Shown: piece after piece, positions 47,533-59,535 of the stretch
Position numbering within the stretch: position 1 is the stretch's first letter
How the letters are laid out: the number at the start of each line of letters is the position of its first letter
Source: Artocarpus heterophyllus
Lineage: Eukaryota > Streptophyta > Magnoliopsida > Rosales > Moraceae
DNA length: 64,000 nt
Direction: 5' to 3'
NCBI GenBank assembly: GCA_025403435.1
Contig: CM046341.1
Location: forward strand, 18,747,460-18,811,459
Notes under the pieces: generated by a model
Told to the model about the DNA's origin: nothing
Seen by the model: the letters and a program-made list of their open reading frames with translations, nothing else
The model's database searches: none
Program-made: the position numbers and the translations under genes

Positions 47533-49650
47533 ACAGTCTGAACAATTTAAATTGTAGTATTATTTTCTACCAGTAGAAAATTTTAGTCTTTTTCATCGTA
47601 GACTTGTCCGAAGAAAAACACTGTCGTTTCACTTTTAGACTTTTCATGAACAAAGGCTCCATAATTTACGGAATGCCTAATATTGATTGCCATGTGACGC
47701 CAAAGGTCATGCGATTTTTGGTCTAAAGTCACTACTTTTGCAATAGTAAGGCACTGAACATACCTTTCGGTTCTCTACTCTAAAATTCCAAGCCGTGGAC
47801 TGGGAGTCTCGGATCAAGTCTGATCAGAAGCGCACGTTCCTGAATCCAAATCTGCCGATTCAAATATTTGTTAAAAAATTTCTTTTCAACCACATGAGGA
47901 TAAACCTTTACTACTCATAAAATAATAACTCCAGTCTAGTATAAGACCTAGTATAAAGTATTTTTAGATTGAGTTTTATTATCTTGAAAGTAATACATAA
48001 GGTAATGATTAGAACTGATTTTGCTGTAACATATAAGAGCTTTACATTATAATAATTTTTTATTGTTATTATAATATATGAAAGTTTTACATTATTTATA
48101 GCTGAGAAAATGATTTAGACCACTTTTATCAAATACCCTTGTAGCTTTAATCCTACAACGTTCAAAAGGAGAGCTTTATTGATGAACTTTTGGTAGAAAT
48201 GAGAGGAGGTACTACATCTTTAAGCAAGTAATTGTATTTAAAAAAACTTTAAGGGTAGGATTATCATTAAAAAAACTTTAATGATAGGAACCAACAAAAT
48301 TATTATTTTAATTATTAAATTAATTTTTAAACGATTAAAATTGTGAGCGTCTACGTAAAAAATTTACAGGCATACAAAACTACTCTCATTTGTGAATCAA
48401 GACAAAAATGACAATTCTTATCCGCGTAGTAAAAAGGAACATTCTACATTTTAAAAGTTCCCTACAATTTAACGCGGACATTCTCATCCGCGGATCCCGA
48501 GGAAGGGCTAATTTGATTAGCCTGTTGCCCTCGCCACACTAAAAAATAATAATAATATTATTAATTTTTTTACAAAGAAAATACATAAAGAATTTCAAAA
48601 GGATGTAGTGCTGGGAAAAATTGAAGAACTTCCACAATTTCAATCCCAAATTTCTACTCTACCATAAAGAACACTAAAATATAAAAGAGATAATTACTAA
48701 GTTTACCTCTTACTTTCAACTTTTTCATAATTAAATTATTCTATTTTGAAAACTGTAAACGTATTTTTTATATTGAGAAAACATATTTCAATTTAATTCA
48801 CACAAAGCTTCTTGAGTGAAAAATTAGAATAAAAAGAAAAAAATACCCTTAAATCATATCTGCAAAATATTTAGTATGTCAAAAAAATAAGGCCATAAAA
48901 AGAAATTGTTATGTTTTAAGGACCTTTCATATTACTAACAAAGGAAAACATTAAAAAAATTCTTAAAATATATTTTTTTTCTTTCCACTTTGTTTTTTGG
49001 TCTGAAAAGTGTGGTAAGATCACCTAAAAAACGTGGTAAAATGAAAAAAAAAAAAACAGACTTTTAAAATCCAAATAATACTTTTATAGCTTCTAAATAT
49101 AACTTTTTTAAAAAATTAAATTTAAAAAGTAAACAACTACCTTTGTTTGTAAAGAATACCTCATCAATAAGGTTCTGTTTTAAATCATCAAATAAGAGTT
49201 TTGTCAATTTATTATTTTTTATGTAATTTTGATTAAATCCAAAGTTGAGAAAGATCAATTAGATACACTATTGTGGCAAGCTTAGAACAAAAAATTATGT
49301 TATAACCTCGAAAACAGGTAGCTACAAAAGCAGGGGGACATGCGTTCCTCCATATTGATGACTTTGCTTTAATTTGCTCCCAAAGTAACGGACGTTTGCT
49401 TCCTCTCAAAATCCTCATCGCAAATCCGAACACAAATCTTTTTCATCCAACGGACAATAATCAGATTTCCCTGGGTCCGGGTGATTCCTTTAAAGTTATT
49501 TTTGTACTTTTCACAGCTTTGGACCTTTCAACACCCTCACACACGTTATTAATGCATTTGGGCAATTCTTCATTTTCATCATTTTCCACAAAAAAGAGCA
49601 AGTTCTCCAAAGCTTTTCTGTTTTCTTTCCTCTCAGAATTCAGAACAACA
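47533..49650. other. Region upstream of the GT47 gene
   Basis: No gene is supported. A copy of the small foldback family lies at about 47995-48130. The segment 48340-48540 is somewhat GC-richer without a recognisable domain. The last few hundred bases must contain the GT47 promoter and 5' UTR; an in-frame ATG at 49396 precedes the chosen start. Confidence 0.45.
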
Positions 49651-51144
49651 ATGGAAAAGCCAGTGATCAGAAAGTGCTCTCAAGAAGTCTGGTTTGCCAT
49701 CTTCACTTCCCTTGCCTTAGTTACCGTTTTGCTTTGCTTTGATTACTCAGCTTTAATGAGTACAGACAAAAGGGTCAATGTTTTAGTCATCAAACAGAAA
49801 AACCCACTTGTTTTTTCCAAGAACAAAACCAATTTTATCCCCAAGAACTCCTCTTTAGATTCTTGCCTGGGTAAATACGTCTATATCCATAATCTTCCAC
49901 GCAGATTCAACAAAAAATTGCTCAAGAATTGCAAGCTTCTCACTAGAGGAACTGAAAACTCAATGTGTCCGTACTTAAAGAACAAGGGTCTTGGTCCTGA
50001 AATTGATGGTCTTGAAGGCGTTTTGTTCAACAAGAGTTGGTTCTCAACAAACCAATTCTTGTTAGAAGTCATTTTCCACAATAGAATGAAGCAGTACAAG
50101 TGTTTGACAAATGATTCTTCCCTTGCATCAGCTGTGTTCATACCATTTTATGCAGGCTTAGATGTTAGTCTCCGTTTGTGGGATCCGAACATCTCGGTGA
50201 GAGACTCTTCGGCTTATGATCTAGTTAATTGGCTTTCAAAAAAACCCGAGTGGAAGACAATGTGGGGAAGAGACCATTTCTTGATTGCTGGCAGGATTTC
50301 TTGGGACTTCAGAAGGCAAAGAGATGAGTCTACTGATTGGGGTAGCAAGCTTAGATTCTTGCCCGAATCTATGAACATGACAATGCTTTCGATCGAATCG
50401 AGCTCGTGGAAAAACGACTTCGCAATTCCCTATCCGACCTACTTCCATCCATCGGAGGATGGAGCGGTGTCTGAATGGCAGGACAGGATGAGGAACATGT
50501 CAAGGCCTTACTTGTTCACATTTGCAGGCGCGCCTAGAGCAGACCTTGCTAATTCCATACGGGGAAAAGTTATTGATCAATGTCGGGCATCGAGTTCATG
50601 CAACTTTGTAGATTGCGGTTCTGTTGAGAACAGTTGCAACAATCCAGTCAGTGTCATGAAAGTGTTACAAAGCTCCGTCTATTGCCTGCAGCCCCCGGGG
50701 GATTCTTACACTAGAAGGTCAACTTTCGACTCTGTTTTGGCGGGCTGCATACCGGTTTTTTTCCACCCGGGAACCGCTTATTCTCAGTACTTGTGGCATT
50801 TTCCCAAGAATTACACCAAATATTCTGTGTACATTCCTGTGAGGGATGTGAAGGAATTGAGAGATGGGGATATTGAGAAGATTTTGGTTGGAATTTCCAA
50901 GGAAGAAGAAGAGGGTATGAGAGAAGAAGTCATAAGCCTTATACCAAAGATAGTTTATGCAGATCCAAGGTCAAGATTAAAGAGTTTTGAAGATGCATTT
51001 GATTTGGCAGTTAAGGGAGTTCTTGAGAGGATAGAGGAAGTTAGGAGAGTAATTAGGGAAGGGAAGGATCCTAGTGTTGGTTTTGCAGATCCAGATGATT
51101 ACAAGTATACTTTTTCTGATTGGGACAAAGGGGAAAGGAGTTAA
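49651..51144 (+). CDS. GT47 family xyloglucan galactosyltransferase-like protein (MUR3/XLT2 clade)
   Basis: 497 residues, single exon, no breaks. Residues about 12-32 form one membrane segment near the N-terminus (type II Golgi anchor). A luminal exostosin domain follows from about 75 (GKYVYIHNLPRRFN) to about 440, with RPYLFTFAGAPR (285-296) and CLQPPGDSYTRRSTFDSVLA (345-364), then GCIPVFF; the last two blocks are the conserved nucleotide-sugar part of GT47. MUR3 and XLT2 add galactose to xyloglucan side chains in the Golgi; close paralogues with other polysaccharide acceptors exist, so the exact acceptor is not assigned. Length fits XLT2 and its GT-numbered relatives (about 450-620). The ATG at 49651 puts the membrane segment at the N-terminus; starting at 49396 would add 85 residues unlike the family. 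The flanks are transposon-derived, yet the gene is intact. Confidence 0.93.
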   Translation: MEKPVIRKCSQEVWFAIFTSLALVTVLLCFDYSALMSTDKRVNVLVIKQKNPLVFSKNKTNFIPKNSSLDSCLGKYVYIHNLPRRFNKKLLKNCKLLTRGTENSMCPYLKNKGLGPEIDGLEGVLFNKSWFSTNQFLLEVIFHNRMKQYKCLTNDSSLASAVFIPFYAGLDVSLRLWDPNISVRDSSAYDLVNWLSKKPEWKTMWGRDHFLIAGRISWDFRRQRDESTDWGSKLRFLPESMNMTMLSIESSSWKNDFAIPYPTYFHPSEDGAVSEWQDRMRNMSRPYLFTFAGAPRADLANSIRGKVIDQCRASSSCNFVDCGSVENSCNNPVSVMKVLQSSVYCLQPPGDSYTRRSTFDSVLAGCIPVFFHPGTAYSQYLWHFPKNYTKYSVYIPVRDVKELRDGDIEKILVGISKEEEEGMREEVISLIPKIVYADPRSRLKSFEDAFDLAVKGVLERIEEVRRVIREGKDPSVGFADPDDYKYTFSDWDKGERS

Positions 51145-51385
51145 GTGTAAAAAAGTAGATGAACATATTTTACCAGATTTGTTGCGTTGGATTATACATA
51201 TTGCTAAATATGAAATTTCTAGAGTCATTTGCTCAAGCGGAGGCATTAGTTTGTCCGCTTTTTTCTTTTATTTTTTTTTTCAAACCTTTACGTGAGTACT
51301 TGGTGGCTCCTAAATTATCTTTTCTGAAATATATACTAGGAAGCATATGAATCCGATTTGTATCTCTTCAACTTCTTTACAAGCT

Positions 51386-51428
<43 letters not shown>

Positions 51429-53283
51429 GCACCACAAAAAAATAAAAAATAAAAGTTAGAATGGTGGTGATTTTCTGTTTTTATATGTATTTCTGAGAGA
51501 GGAAATATTTTATTATCCCATTATATGTCCTTTCATTGCTATACCGTCTAATTAGAGGGGGGAAAAAAAGTTTATGGGGTAAACAGGAGAATTTCTTTTT
51601 GCAGGACAAATAGGAGAAGGTTAAGCTGACAAATTTGAGCAAAATTTAAAAGTTTTATTTGTTTCAATTAACATACAAATTGGTGAGGAATAGAGCTTGA
51701 TTCGTCAAGGTGAAATGGCAAAGGAAGAAATTTTAATCAAAAACAAAATGGGAAGCAATAAAGTGGGTCGTTTGTTATTGGAAATAATGGAAAGTTCAGG
51801 AGGCTTTTTTTGCCCCAAATAACAAAGCTCAGAAGACCTTGCTCTACTTTCTTTTTTTTTTGGCTAAAAATAACAATAGTTATGAGGGGATTTCTTCCTT
51901 GGAAAAAAAAAAAAGGAGATTTCTACAATAGATGGTGAAAAAGTAATCTATGAGTAGGTATCTGTTTTATAATTATCAAATTTGTTGAAAGAAAAATAAA
52001 CAAATCTAATTCTTAAAAATAGATAGGGTGTTTGGGAACGTCATTGAAACTGGAAAAAATTGGTTTAAAAGCTTTAACATATGTGAGCTTTATACTGTAG
52101 TAATATATAGTTGTTGAGATCTTTATATGTTTGTTAGCTAGAACCAAAAGTTTCATTAAATTTTAACCGAGAGGTCAAACAACCAAGATTCTTATAGATA
52201 AAATCCCTACGGTAAATGGACTTAATAATAAACCAAAAAAAAGTTTATAGGATCTCACAATTTGGGGCCTCATATTGGGGACCCCAGTCCCACGGCAGGT
52301 ATCTGCACTCGGCAGGGTTACGCCGTGGCATATAGGCCATTTTCATGAAGGTTCGATCCAGCCAAAGGAGCCTCTTAAATGGTACTCGCGATTGGGGTCG
52401 GAGATCACATGCAACCATTTATTGTCCCCTAACTTCAAGTCTTGAAAGTGTCGGCCAAAATCTGGTACATTGATGTCACGTTCTTGCGCCATGTAGTGTC
52501 TCATAAGAAGTGGTCATCTTTCGTAACACGCCAAAAGACAAAAGAAATGTGTGTTTTCAAGCAATAGTTTCCGTTCAGGTGTTTTATCGCGTGTAGGGTG
52601 ACTTGAAAGTTGTGTCGGTTGGCTCACGCAATGAAAAATGGAAGGAGATTACCAATGCAAAAATTACAGTAAGTGTCACTTTTTCAAAACTTAACTAGCT
52701 AAATAATAAGTTTTAAAAATATTTATAATAAAAAACAATAAATAGAAAATTTTACTCGGTAAACATATTTTTTTTACTTATCTAATTACTCAGTAAAAAA
52801 TAATTCTACCAAATTCTTTTACTGATTTTTATTACAAGTTTTTAAAAACCTAACATTTGTTTCAAAAAGTTAAAAAATATGATATTTCTCTTACTTTCCC
52901 TTGCCATCGTGATGAAAGATGGGTGAATAATATTTTCATAGTAAGAACGATTATTTTCACAGTATTAGGGAAGCACCATTTTTTAGAGTATGTATTTAAT
53001 TACTCTTCTATCATCACGCGCTTCATGCATATTATAGTTGGTTCGTTTTTGGTTTTATTGTGGTTTCATTGCACTAATTGAATCTCACGTGCTATGTACG
53101 TGAGAAGTTAATTTGAAGGCTCTGATATGTGAAATTTTGATTATCGTTGTAATTATTTTTGTAATTTATTGAATAAGAAATATCATAGCTAGTTGTTAGT
53201 TAGCAACCAACCTAAGTGTCTTTACAAGTATTGTTTTTAAAATAATGAGGATTACAAAAGGAAAAAAAATTAAATAGAGTTAC
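51145..53283. other. Intergenic region between GT47 gene and gypsy element
   Basis: Holds the GT47 3' flank, a (TA)n tract at 51388-51425 and a small foldback-family copy at about 52025-52130. A GC-richer block at 52265-52490 reads on the minus strand as ERDINVPDFGRHFQDL and HVISDPNREYHLRGSFGWIE before a stop. The latter looks like coding sequence but I recognise no family. Nothing else is supported. Confidence 0.45.
51388..51425. repeat. (TA)n microsatellite
   Basis: About 18 TA units, 240 bp downstream of the GT47 stop codon. Confidence 0.95.
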
Positions 53284-55417
53284 TGTAACGCCCCGAAATT
53301 AATTTAATGTTATTGTAATGTAAAGTGATGAATTAGTGTGCCATAATTAATGTTTCAACGTTAATTTGATCATTTGATTAAATTTTGAATTTTAGACTGT
53401 TTTGTTAATTTAATAAATTCTAATAATTTCTTATTGTTTTAAAATGTTGTTTTGAGTTTTAAAAACACAATTATTTGTAAAATGTTAAAAATATTCCGTT
53501 TTACAAAAACCGTGTGTGGCACATGATTTTTGCACAGTAAAACCGCCCACTGTTTCTCTCTATTTATTCTCTCTCCTCTCCCTCCCTCTTCACTCTCTCT
53601 CTCCTCCTCTCTCCCGTGAGTGTCCCTCACTCTCTTCCTCTCGGTTTCTCTCTTTCCCTCTCAAATTTCTTTGAGATTTTTGAAACAAAATTCTAGTCCA
53701 AGCTTCGGGTTAGCAAGAAGGAAGCTCAGGGATGTGATTTGGCAACCAAGAACATGGATTGAAGCTCGATTCGAGGTTAGTTTTGAAATTTCTAAACTTT
53801 TTCAAAATTCAATTTCGTGCATTTTTGAAATCTAAGTTTGTTTGAGCTTAGAAAACCCTTAATTTGAGTTAAAGGAACTTGGAACAACTAGAATCTAAGC
53901 TTGGATTGAAGAAAAACGGATTTGATTTAAGATTTTTTATTTTTCCTCATTTTCTCCCATTTTCAGATTTTTGAGATTTTTGTGTTTAAATCTTGTTTAT
54001 ATGAGTTCAAAAGTGTTCTATTATGTTTTTCTATCATCTATGAATGTTTTCTATGCCTGAAATTTGAGAAAAACAGGTTAAAATCAAGATTTAGAATTTG
54101 GGAGAACCAAAACCTGTGGCTGGAAAATCTGGGTTTTTCCAGTTCGGCAGGCTAGATTCAAAGGATCGGCAGGCCAGACTCATCCGTTCGACAAGCCAAA
54201 CCTGGAGAATGTCCAGCCGACCGGACCTGATTTTTGGCAGGCCGAACTGCACAGTTCAGCCGGCCGAAGCAGGGCGTCCGATAGGCCGATAGGGCATGAG
54301 AAATTTTGTGATTTTTCACCCGTTTTCACTGTTTTAAACCCCGATTGAAATTCCAACCTTATAAAATGATTTTAAAGGTACAAATGGCACACTAGAACAT
54401 CATGAAATGGTTTAGTAACATAGAATGTCTCGAACTAGATATTGATCGACTTAGTGTGTATCTAGGATCGTTCGTGGTTCCGCGGAGCTAACGTATAGCG
54501 GACCGGGATTACAGTGTGACGCACCGGCACTAGTATCGAGATAAGACTTCTATCCCTTTCTTTGGTAACCCATTTTCAAAATGATTTGGCTTTGAAAAGG
54601 GTTTCTATAAAAATGTTTTCAACGATTGATTGAAAATGGAATTTATCGGTTGTATTTTTGTAAACCATGAACTGAGATAAACTTCATAATGAACTTCATA
54701 ATGAATGATAACGAAAACATCTGGTAAATGAATTTTGAATAATGTTAGAAATGAATATAAGGGCATGATGCCATATCAGAGATCAGGTCATGTAGCGATC
54801 GACCTTGGGGGTAGGTCCCAAAACCCAGTTGGGCCACTACGGTGGTGATATTCATATGGTTTGCCTAGGAAAAAGAAATTGATGATATTTCTGATCGACC
54901 AATAAATTGTTGTGGGTAAGAATTGTTCTATTTAAATTTATTTATTCAAGTATCCTCTTAAACGATTTCTTGATTAAGGATATTTCTTTTAAATTACTAT
55001 TTCTTAAAATATAGTCCTACTGAGCCTTTCGCTCACGTTTTATTTGTTTTAAATTTCCCCCTTTAGGTGGATTTCCTCTTAGGTTCAGAGAGGATTCAAC
55101 GGACAGAACTCAGGAGCAATAGGAGGACTAGCAGACTATTTGTATTATTTATTCAAGGCATGTAAAGTTTTAACTCTATTTATACTTGGACTGTGGTTGT
55201 ATTATTATATTGTCAGTACTATGTGTGTGCACAAGTTGTGGGTCAGTGGGACCCATACTCGCTACGTTTATTATTTATTTTTCATGCAATGGTTTTCCCG
55301 AAACTTTTATATTTTATTATTTAATTTAATCCCTAAAATTCTTGATTTTAATTAAATTCTCCTTTTAATTAATTTAAATAATCTGCCACGTCACCTCCCG
55401 TACTCCGGGGCGTGACA
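53284..55417 (+). repeat. 5' LTR of the gypsy element (2134 bp)
   Basis: TG...CA ends. It has a CT-rich tract at about 53550-53650, typical near the transcription start of this LTR type, and a cluster of seven or so TCGGCAGGCCGA-like units at 54139-54290. From 54735 to its end it matches the truncated 3' LTR base for base in length (683 bp) with scattered substitutions. Confidence 0.93.
54139..54290 (+). repeat. GGCAGGCCGA-type cluster C (gypsy 5' LTR)
   Basis: About seven units such as TTCGGCAGGCTAG, ATCGGCAGGCCAG, TTGGCAGGCCGAACTG and TTCAGCCGGCCGAAG, spaced about 20-25 bp, in an LTR otherwise unrelated to the copia one. The corresponding part of the 3' LTR has been deleted. Confidence 0.9.
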
Positions 55418-55420
55418 AAA

Positions 55421-55433
55421 TGGTATCGGAGCC
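55421..55433 (+). other. Primer-binding site, initiator tRNA-Met type
   Basis: TGGTATCGGAGCC begins three bases after the 5' LTR end; one base differs from the standard TGGTATCAGAGCC. Confidence 0.85.
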
Positions 55434-55522
55434 CAAGGTTATGAACCTTCGAAATTGTGCACACATAGGTATGACAATTAAATACCTCTGATAGTCCAAA
55501 TTTTGTTTTCAAAAGTGAGAGA

Positions 55523-58500
55523 ATGACACCTAGACGTCGTTCGACAGCTGACGCCGAGTTCGAAAACTATGAGGGTATGATGAGGTCTATGTTCGCGACT
55601 TTTCGGTAGATGGCAGCTAGGGCTAGACCGAAGGATTCTGATGTTGGTCGTCGGCATACGTATTTTAAGGAATTTTGGTGTGTGTCTATTTTGACTTTTG
55701 ATGGTAATGGGGATCTGCAGTTAGCAGAATATTAGTTAGACTCGATCATGAAGCATTTGGATACCCTTGGTGTGCCTGATGAGTATCGTGTGGAATTTGC
55801 TGTATATAAGCTCGAGGGTGGTGCTAATACTTGGTGGAAACAAGCTAAGCGTTTGGAATGCTGTGGTGATATCAGTTGGGACAGATTCGAGGAGCTGTTC
55901 TATGATCGGTATTTTCTGCAGGGGTATAGAGATCAGAAGGCAGCTGAGTTCTATAGGTTGCAGCAGGGTGATTTGTCAGTTCGGGAATATGAGACAAGAT
56001 TTAATGAGTTGGCCAGGTTTGCTCCATCAGCATTGGCATCGGAGCGCGAGAGGTGCATTAAGTTTCAGGAAGGGCTCAAGGCTCCTATTCGGCGACATGT
56101 GGTTGCTCTACGACTTAGGAGTTTTGGAGAGCTTGTGTCGTCAGCAATATCAGTGAAAAATGATTATGCGCAATATTGTGAGGATCGAGCAAAGGCTTCA
56201 GGAGGATCGTAGAGGAGCGGTAGGAAGCACCGGTAGCCGTCCAACTCCGAGGAAGAGCAAGCAGGGTGGTGCGAACAGTGGTAGCAGCAGTTCGTCTAGT
56301 AGCAGGTGCAACAATCCCTACAGCTTTTATTGTCATTTTTGTCAGCAGCCAGGACACATCAAGAGGAATTGCCCGATCAGGAGTGCCCATCTTGGATCTC
56401 AGATCGGAGAAGATGCCAGTCGTTAGTCTCAGCCTCATATCCTACCTCTGCCTCAGCAGTATCCGTAGTTATAGTTGCCTCAGTTCTCTCCTCAGCAGTT
56501 TTCATATCCAGCACGAAGGTAGCAGCCGCAGCATTTTCAACGTAGCGTCCCTCAGTATCGAGCGTTGAGTGCAGCTAGTGTACAGTCGTCTCTATCTCAG
56601 TAGTATCGGCAGAATAATCCAGGACCCAGCAATGTTGGAAGAGGAAAAGGAAAGGCTCCAATGTAGGTTCATGCAATGGAATCAGGTGGTTCAGACTCTC
56701 AAACCAGTAACGCGGTTGTCGATAGTACAATCTTAGTTTCTCAATCTTTAGCTCGTGTTTTATTTGATACAGGTGCCTCTCATTCTCTCATTTTGAGTTT
56801 TTTTGTACACGCCTTGGGATTAGAGATAGAAGAGTTTAATGAACCCCTAGTTATAACCTCTCCCTTGGGGCGGGTGTGTGTGAATTGTATATGTAAAGCC
56901 TGTAAAATAAAGATTGGGGATGAGATTTTAAAAAGTGATTTGATTATACTCCCTATGAGCTCATATGATATAATTCTAGGGATGGACTGGTTGTCCAGGT
57001 ATAATGTAGTTGTAGACTGCCAACTTAGAAAAGTGACCCTAGTGTCTGATAGGGGGATGGTGATCACTTACCAGAGTGGTGGTGATTGGTTAATGAGTGA
57101 GCGTCTCATAAAGTCGTGTTTAGGAGGGCGAAGAAATCTGGGTTGTTGTGTTTTTCTTATGAATCTAGAGTGCAAGCCCTATGCTTTGAGAGGAAGTGTA
57201 GCGATTTCGGTGGTTGATGAGTTCGAGGATGTCTTCCCCAACGAGTTGCCAGGATTACCACCGCATCGAAAAATTGAGTTTGGTATTGAGTTGTTTCTGG
57301 GGACAGCACCGATTTTTATAGCACCTTATCGGATGGCGCCGATAGAAATGAAAGAATTGAGGAAGCAACTTCAGGAGCTTGCTGATAAAGGGTATATTCA
57401 GAATAGCACATCTCCATGGGGAGCACCGGTTTTGTTTGCTAAGAAACATGATGGAACTCTCAGGTTGTGTGTAGATTATCGACAGCTGAATCGTGTCACA
57501 ATGAAGAATAAGTATCCCTTGCCTAGGATCGATGAGTTGTTTGATCAGTTGGGAGGTTCGTGATACTTCTCAAAGATTGATTTGCGTTCAGGGTACCATC
57601 AACTTAGGATTAAGGAAGAAGATATTCCCAAGACAGCTTTTAGAACCCGGTATGGACATTTTGAGTTTTTGGTTATATCGTTTGGGTTGACGAATGCTCC
57701 AACAGCTTTCATGGATTTGATGAACATGATATTTAGGCCGTATCTGGATCAGTTTATGATCGTGTTCATCGACGACATTCTAGTGTATTCTAAGACTTAG
57801 GAGGAGCATGAGCAGCATCTCTGGATCGTGCTTCTGACTCTGCGGGAGCACCAGTTGTATGCCAAGAGGAAAAAGTGTGAGTTTTGGTTAACTAAGGTCA
57901 AATTTTTGGGTCATGTCATCTGTGAGCATGGTATTTCTGTGGATCCGTCCAAGATTGAAGCCATAGTGGAATGGAAACGACCAAGGAATGTAGCAGAGAT
58001 TCGCAGCTTCTTGGGTCTTGCTGGTTATTACAGGAAATTTGTAAATGATTTTTCAAAGATTGTAGCTCCGTTGATGAGGTTGATCAAGAAAAATGTCAGG
58101 TTTGAGTGGGATGAAGAATGTGAGTTTGCTTTTTAGGAATTGAAGAACCGGTTGACTTCAGCCCCAGTGTTGGTTATTCCTAGCAGTGACGAGTCGTATG
58201 AGGTTTACGCAGATGCTTCAGGACACGGACTTGGATGCGTGTTGATGCAGCATGGACACGTGGTTGCGTACGGATCGATACAGCTACAACCTCACGAGTG
58301 GAATTATCCTACTCATGAATTGGAGCTTGCGGCAGTGATTCACGCGCTGAAGATTTGGAGGTGTTATTTGTATAGAGCGACATTTCAGGTCTTCTCCGAT
58401 CACAAGAGTTTGAGGTATCTGTTCACTCAGAGGGATCTTAATTTGAGACAGCAGAGATGGATAGAGTATATGGAGGATTATCATTTTGCGTTGCAGTATC

Positions 58501-59535
58501 ATCCCAGGAAAGCTAACGTGGTCGCGGATGCGCTCAGTAGGAAGTCTTCAGGAATTCTCGCTTGCTTGGCTTTGGAGGACTGGAGTAGGGATGCGACAGT
58601 GAGCGAGTATGGGCTACGGTATCATGAAGACTATGATCGAGTTTCAATATATCATGTGCAGGTGACCCCAGCTCTTATTCAGATGGTGAAACAAAATCAG
58701 TGGCTGGATCAGCATTTGTAGGGGATTTGGACGCGGATTCAGAACGGAGAGCGGTTTGAAGAATGGAGAGTTCATGCAGATGGATCGTTGTATTTTCGGG
58801 AGCGTCTTGTAGTTCCAGCTATTGCCGAGGTGACGAAAGTCGTTTTGGACGAAGCCCATAGGTCTCAGTTCGCTATTCATCCAGGCAGCACGCAGATGTA
58901 TCGCGATTTGAAGAGGCAATATTGGTAGAGAGGCATGAAGAAAGATGTTCGAGAGTACGTGGTCAAGTGTACGACGTGTCTTCAGGTGAAAACCGAGCAT
59001 CAGAAGCCTGTAGGTCAGCTTCAGCCGCTTCCTATTCCAGGGTGGAAATGGGAGCATGCGACGATGGATTTTCTCACAGGTTTGCCGAGGACGGAGCAGC
59101 GGCATGATGCAGTTTGGGTCGTGGTCGACAAGTTGACGAAATCGACGCATTTCATTCCGTTCAGGTCGACATGTTTGAGGAGGATTCTTAGAGATTTGTA
59201 TCTGCAGAATATAGTGAGGTTGCATGGAGTTCCTTTATCCATCACTTCTGATCGAGACACCAGGTTTAATGCTAAGTACTGGAGGAGTTTTCAGGAGGTT
59301 TTGGGCACGGATTTGAACTTCAGTACGACATTTCATCCTCGGACTGATGGCAGTCTGAGCGGGTTATTCAGATTCTCGAGGATATGTCGCGTGCCTGTGC
59401 GTTAGACTTCGGCGGGAATTGGAGGAAATATTTGCATATGGCGGAGTTCGCGTACAACAATAGCTATCAGGCGAGTATTGGTATGGCACCGTTTGAGGCG
59501 TTGTATGGGCGACCGTGTCTGTGTGGAAATGAATA
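55523..59535 (+). pseudogene. gag-pol of the gypsy element, disrupted and 3'-truncated
   Basis: Gag starts MTPRRRSTADAEF at 55523 and includes WWKQAKRLECCGDISWD and YETRFNELARFAPS (to about 56210). The CCHC knuckle CHFCQQPGHIKRNC is intact (56330-56375). Protease: [12 protein letters not shown] (56755-56790). RT (57240-57990): [19 protein letters not shown] and [10 protein letters not shown], catalytic FIDD kept. RNase H (58140-58550): [12 protein letters not shown]. Integrase: CTTC zinc site (58965), MDFLTGLPR and TSDRDTRF. Breaks: stops at about 55607, 55733, 56210, 56424, 57561, 57798, 58134, 58719 and 58926, and a one-base deletion near 59349. Pol stops at the LTR junction (59529), so the integrase C-terminus and any chromodomain are gone. 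Confidence 0.92.

Noticed and set aside
49396..49650. N-terminal extension of the GT47 gene from an upstream in-frame ATG
   Set aside because: The 85 extra residues do not resemble the family and would move the membrane anchor away from the N-terminus.
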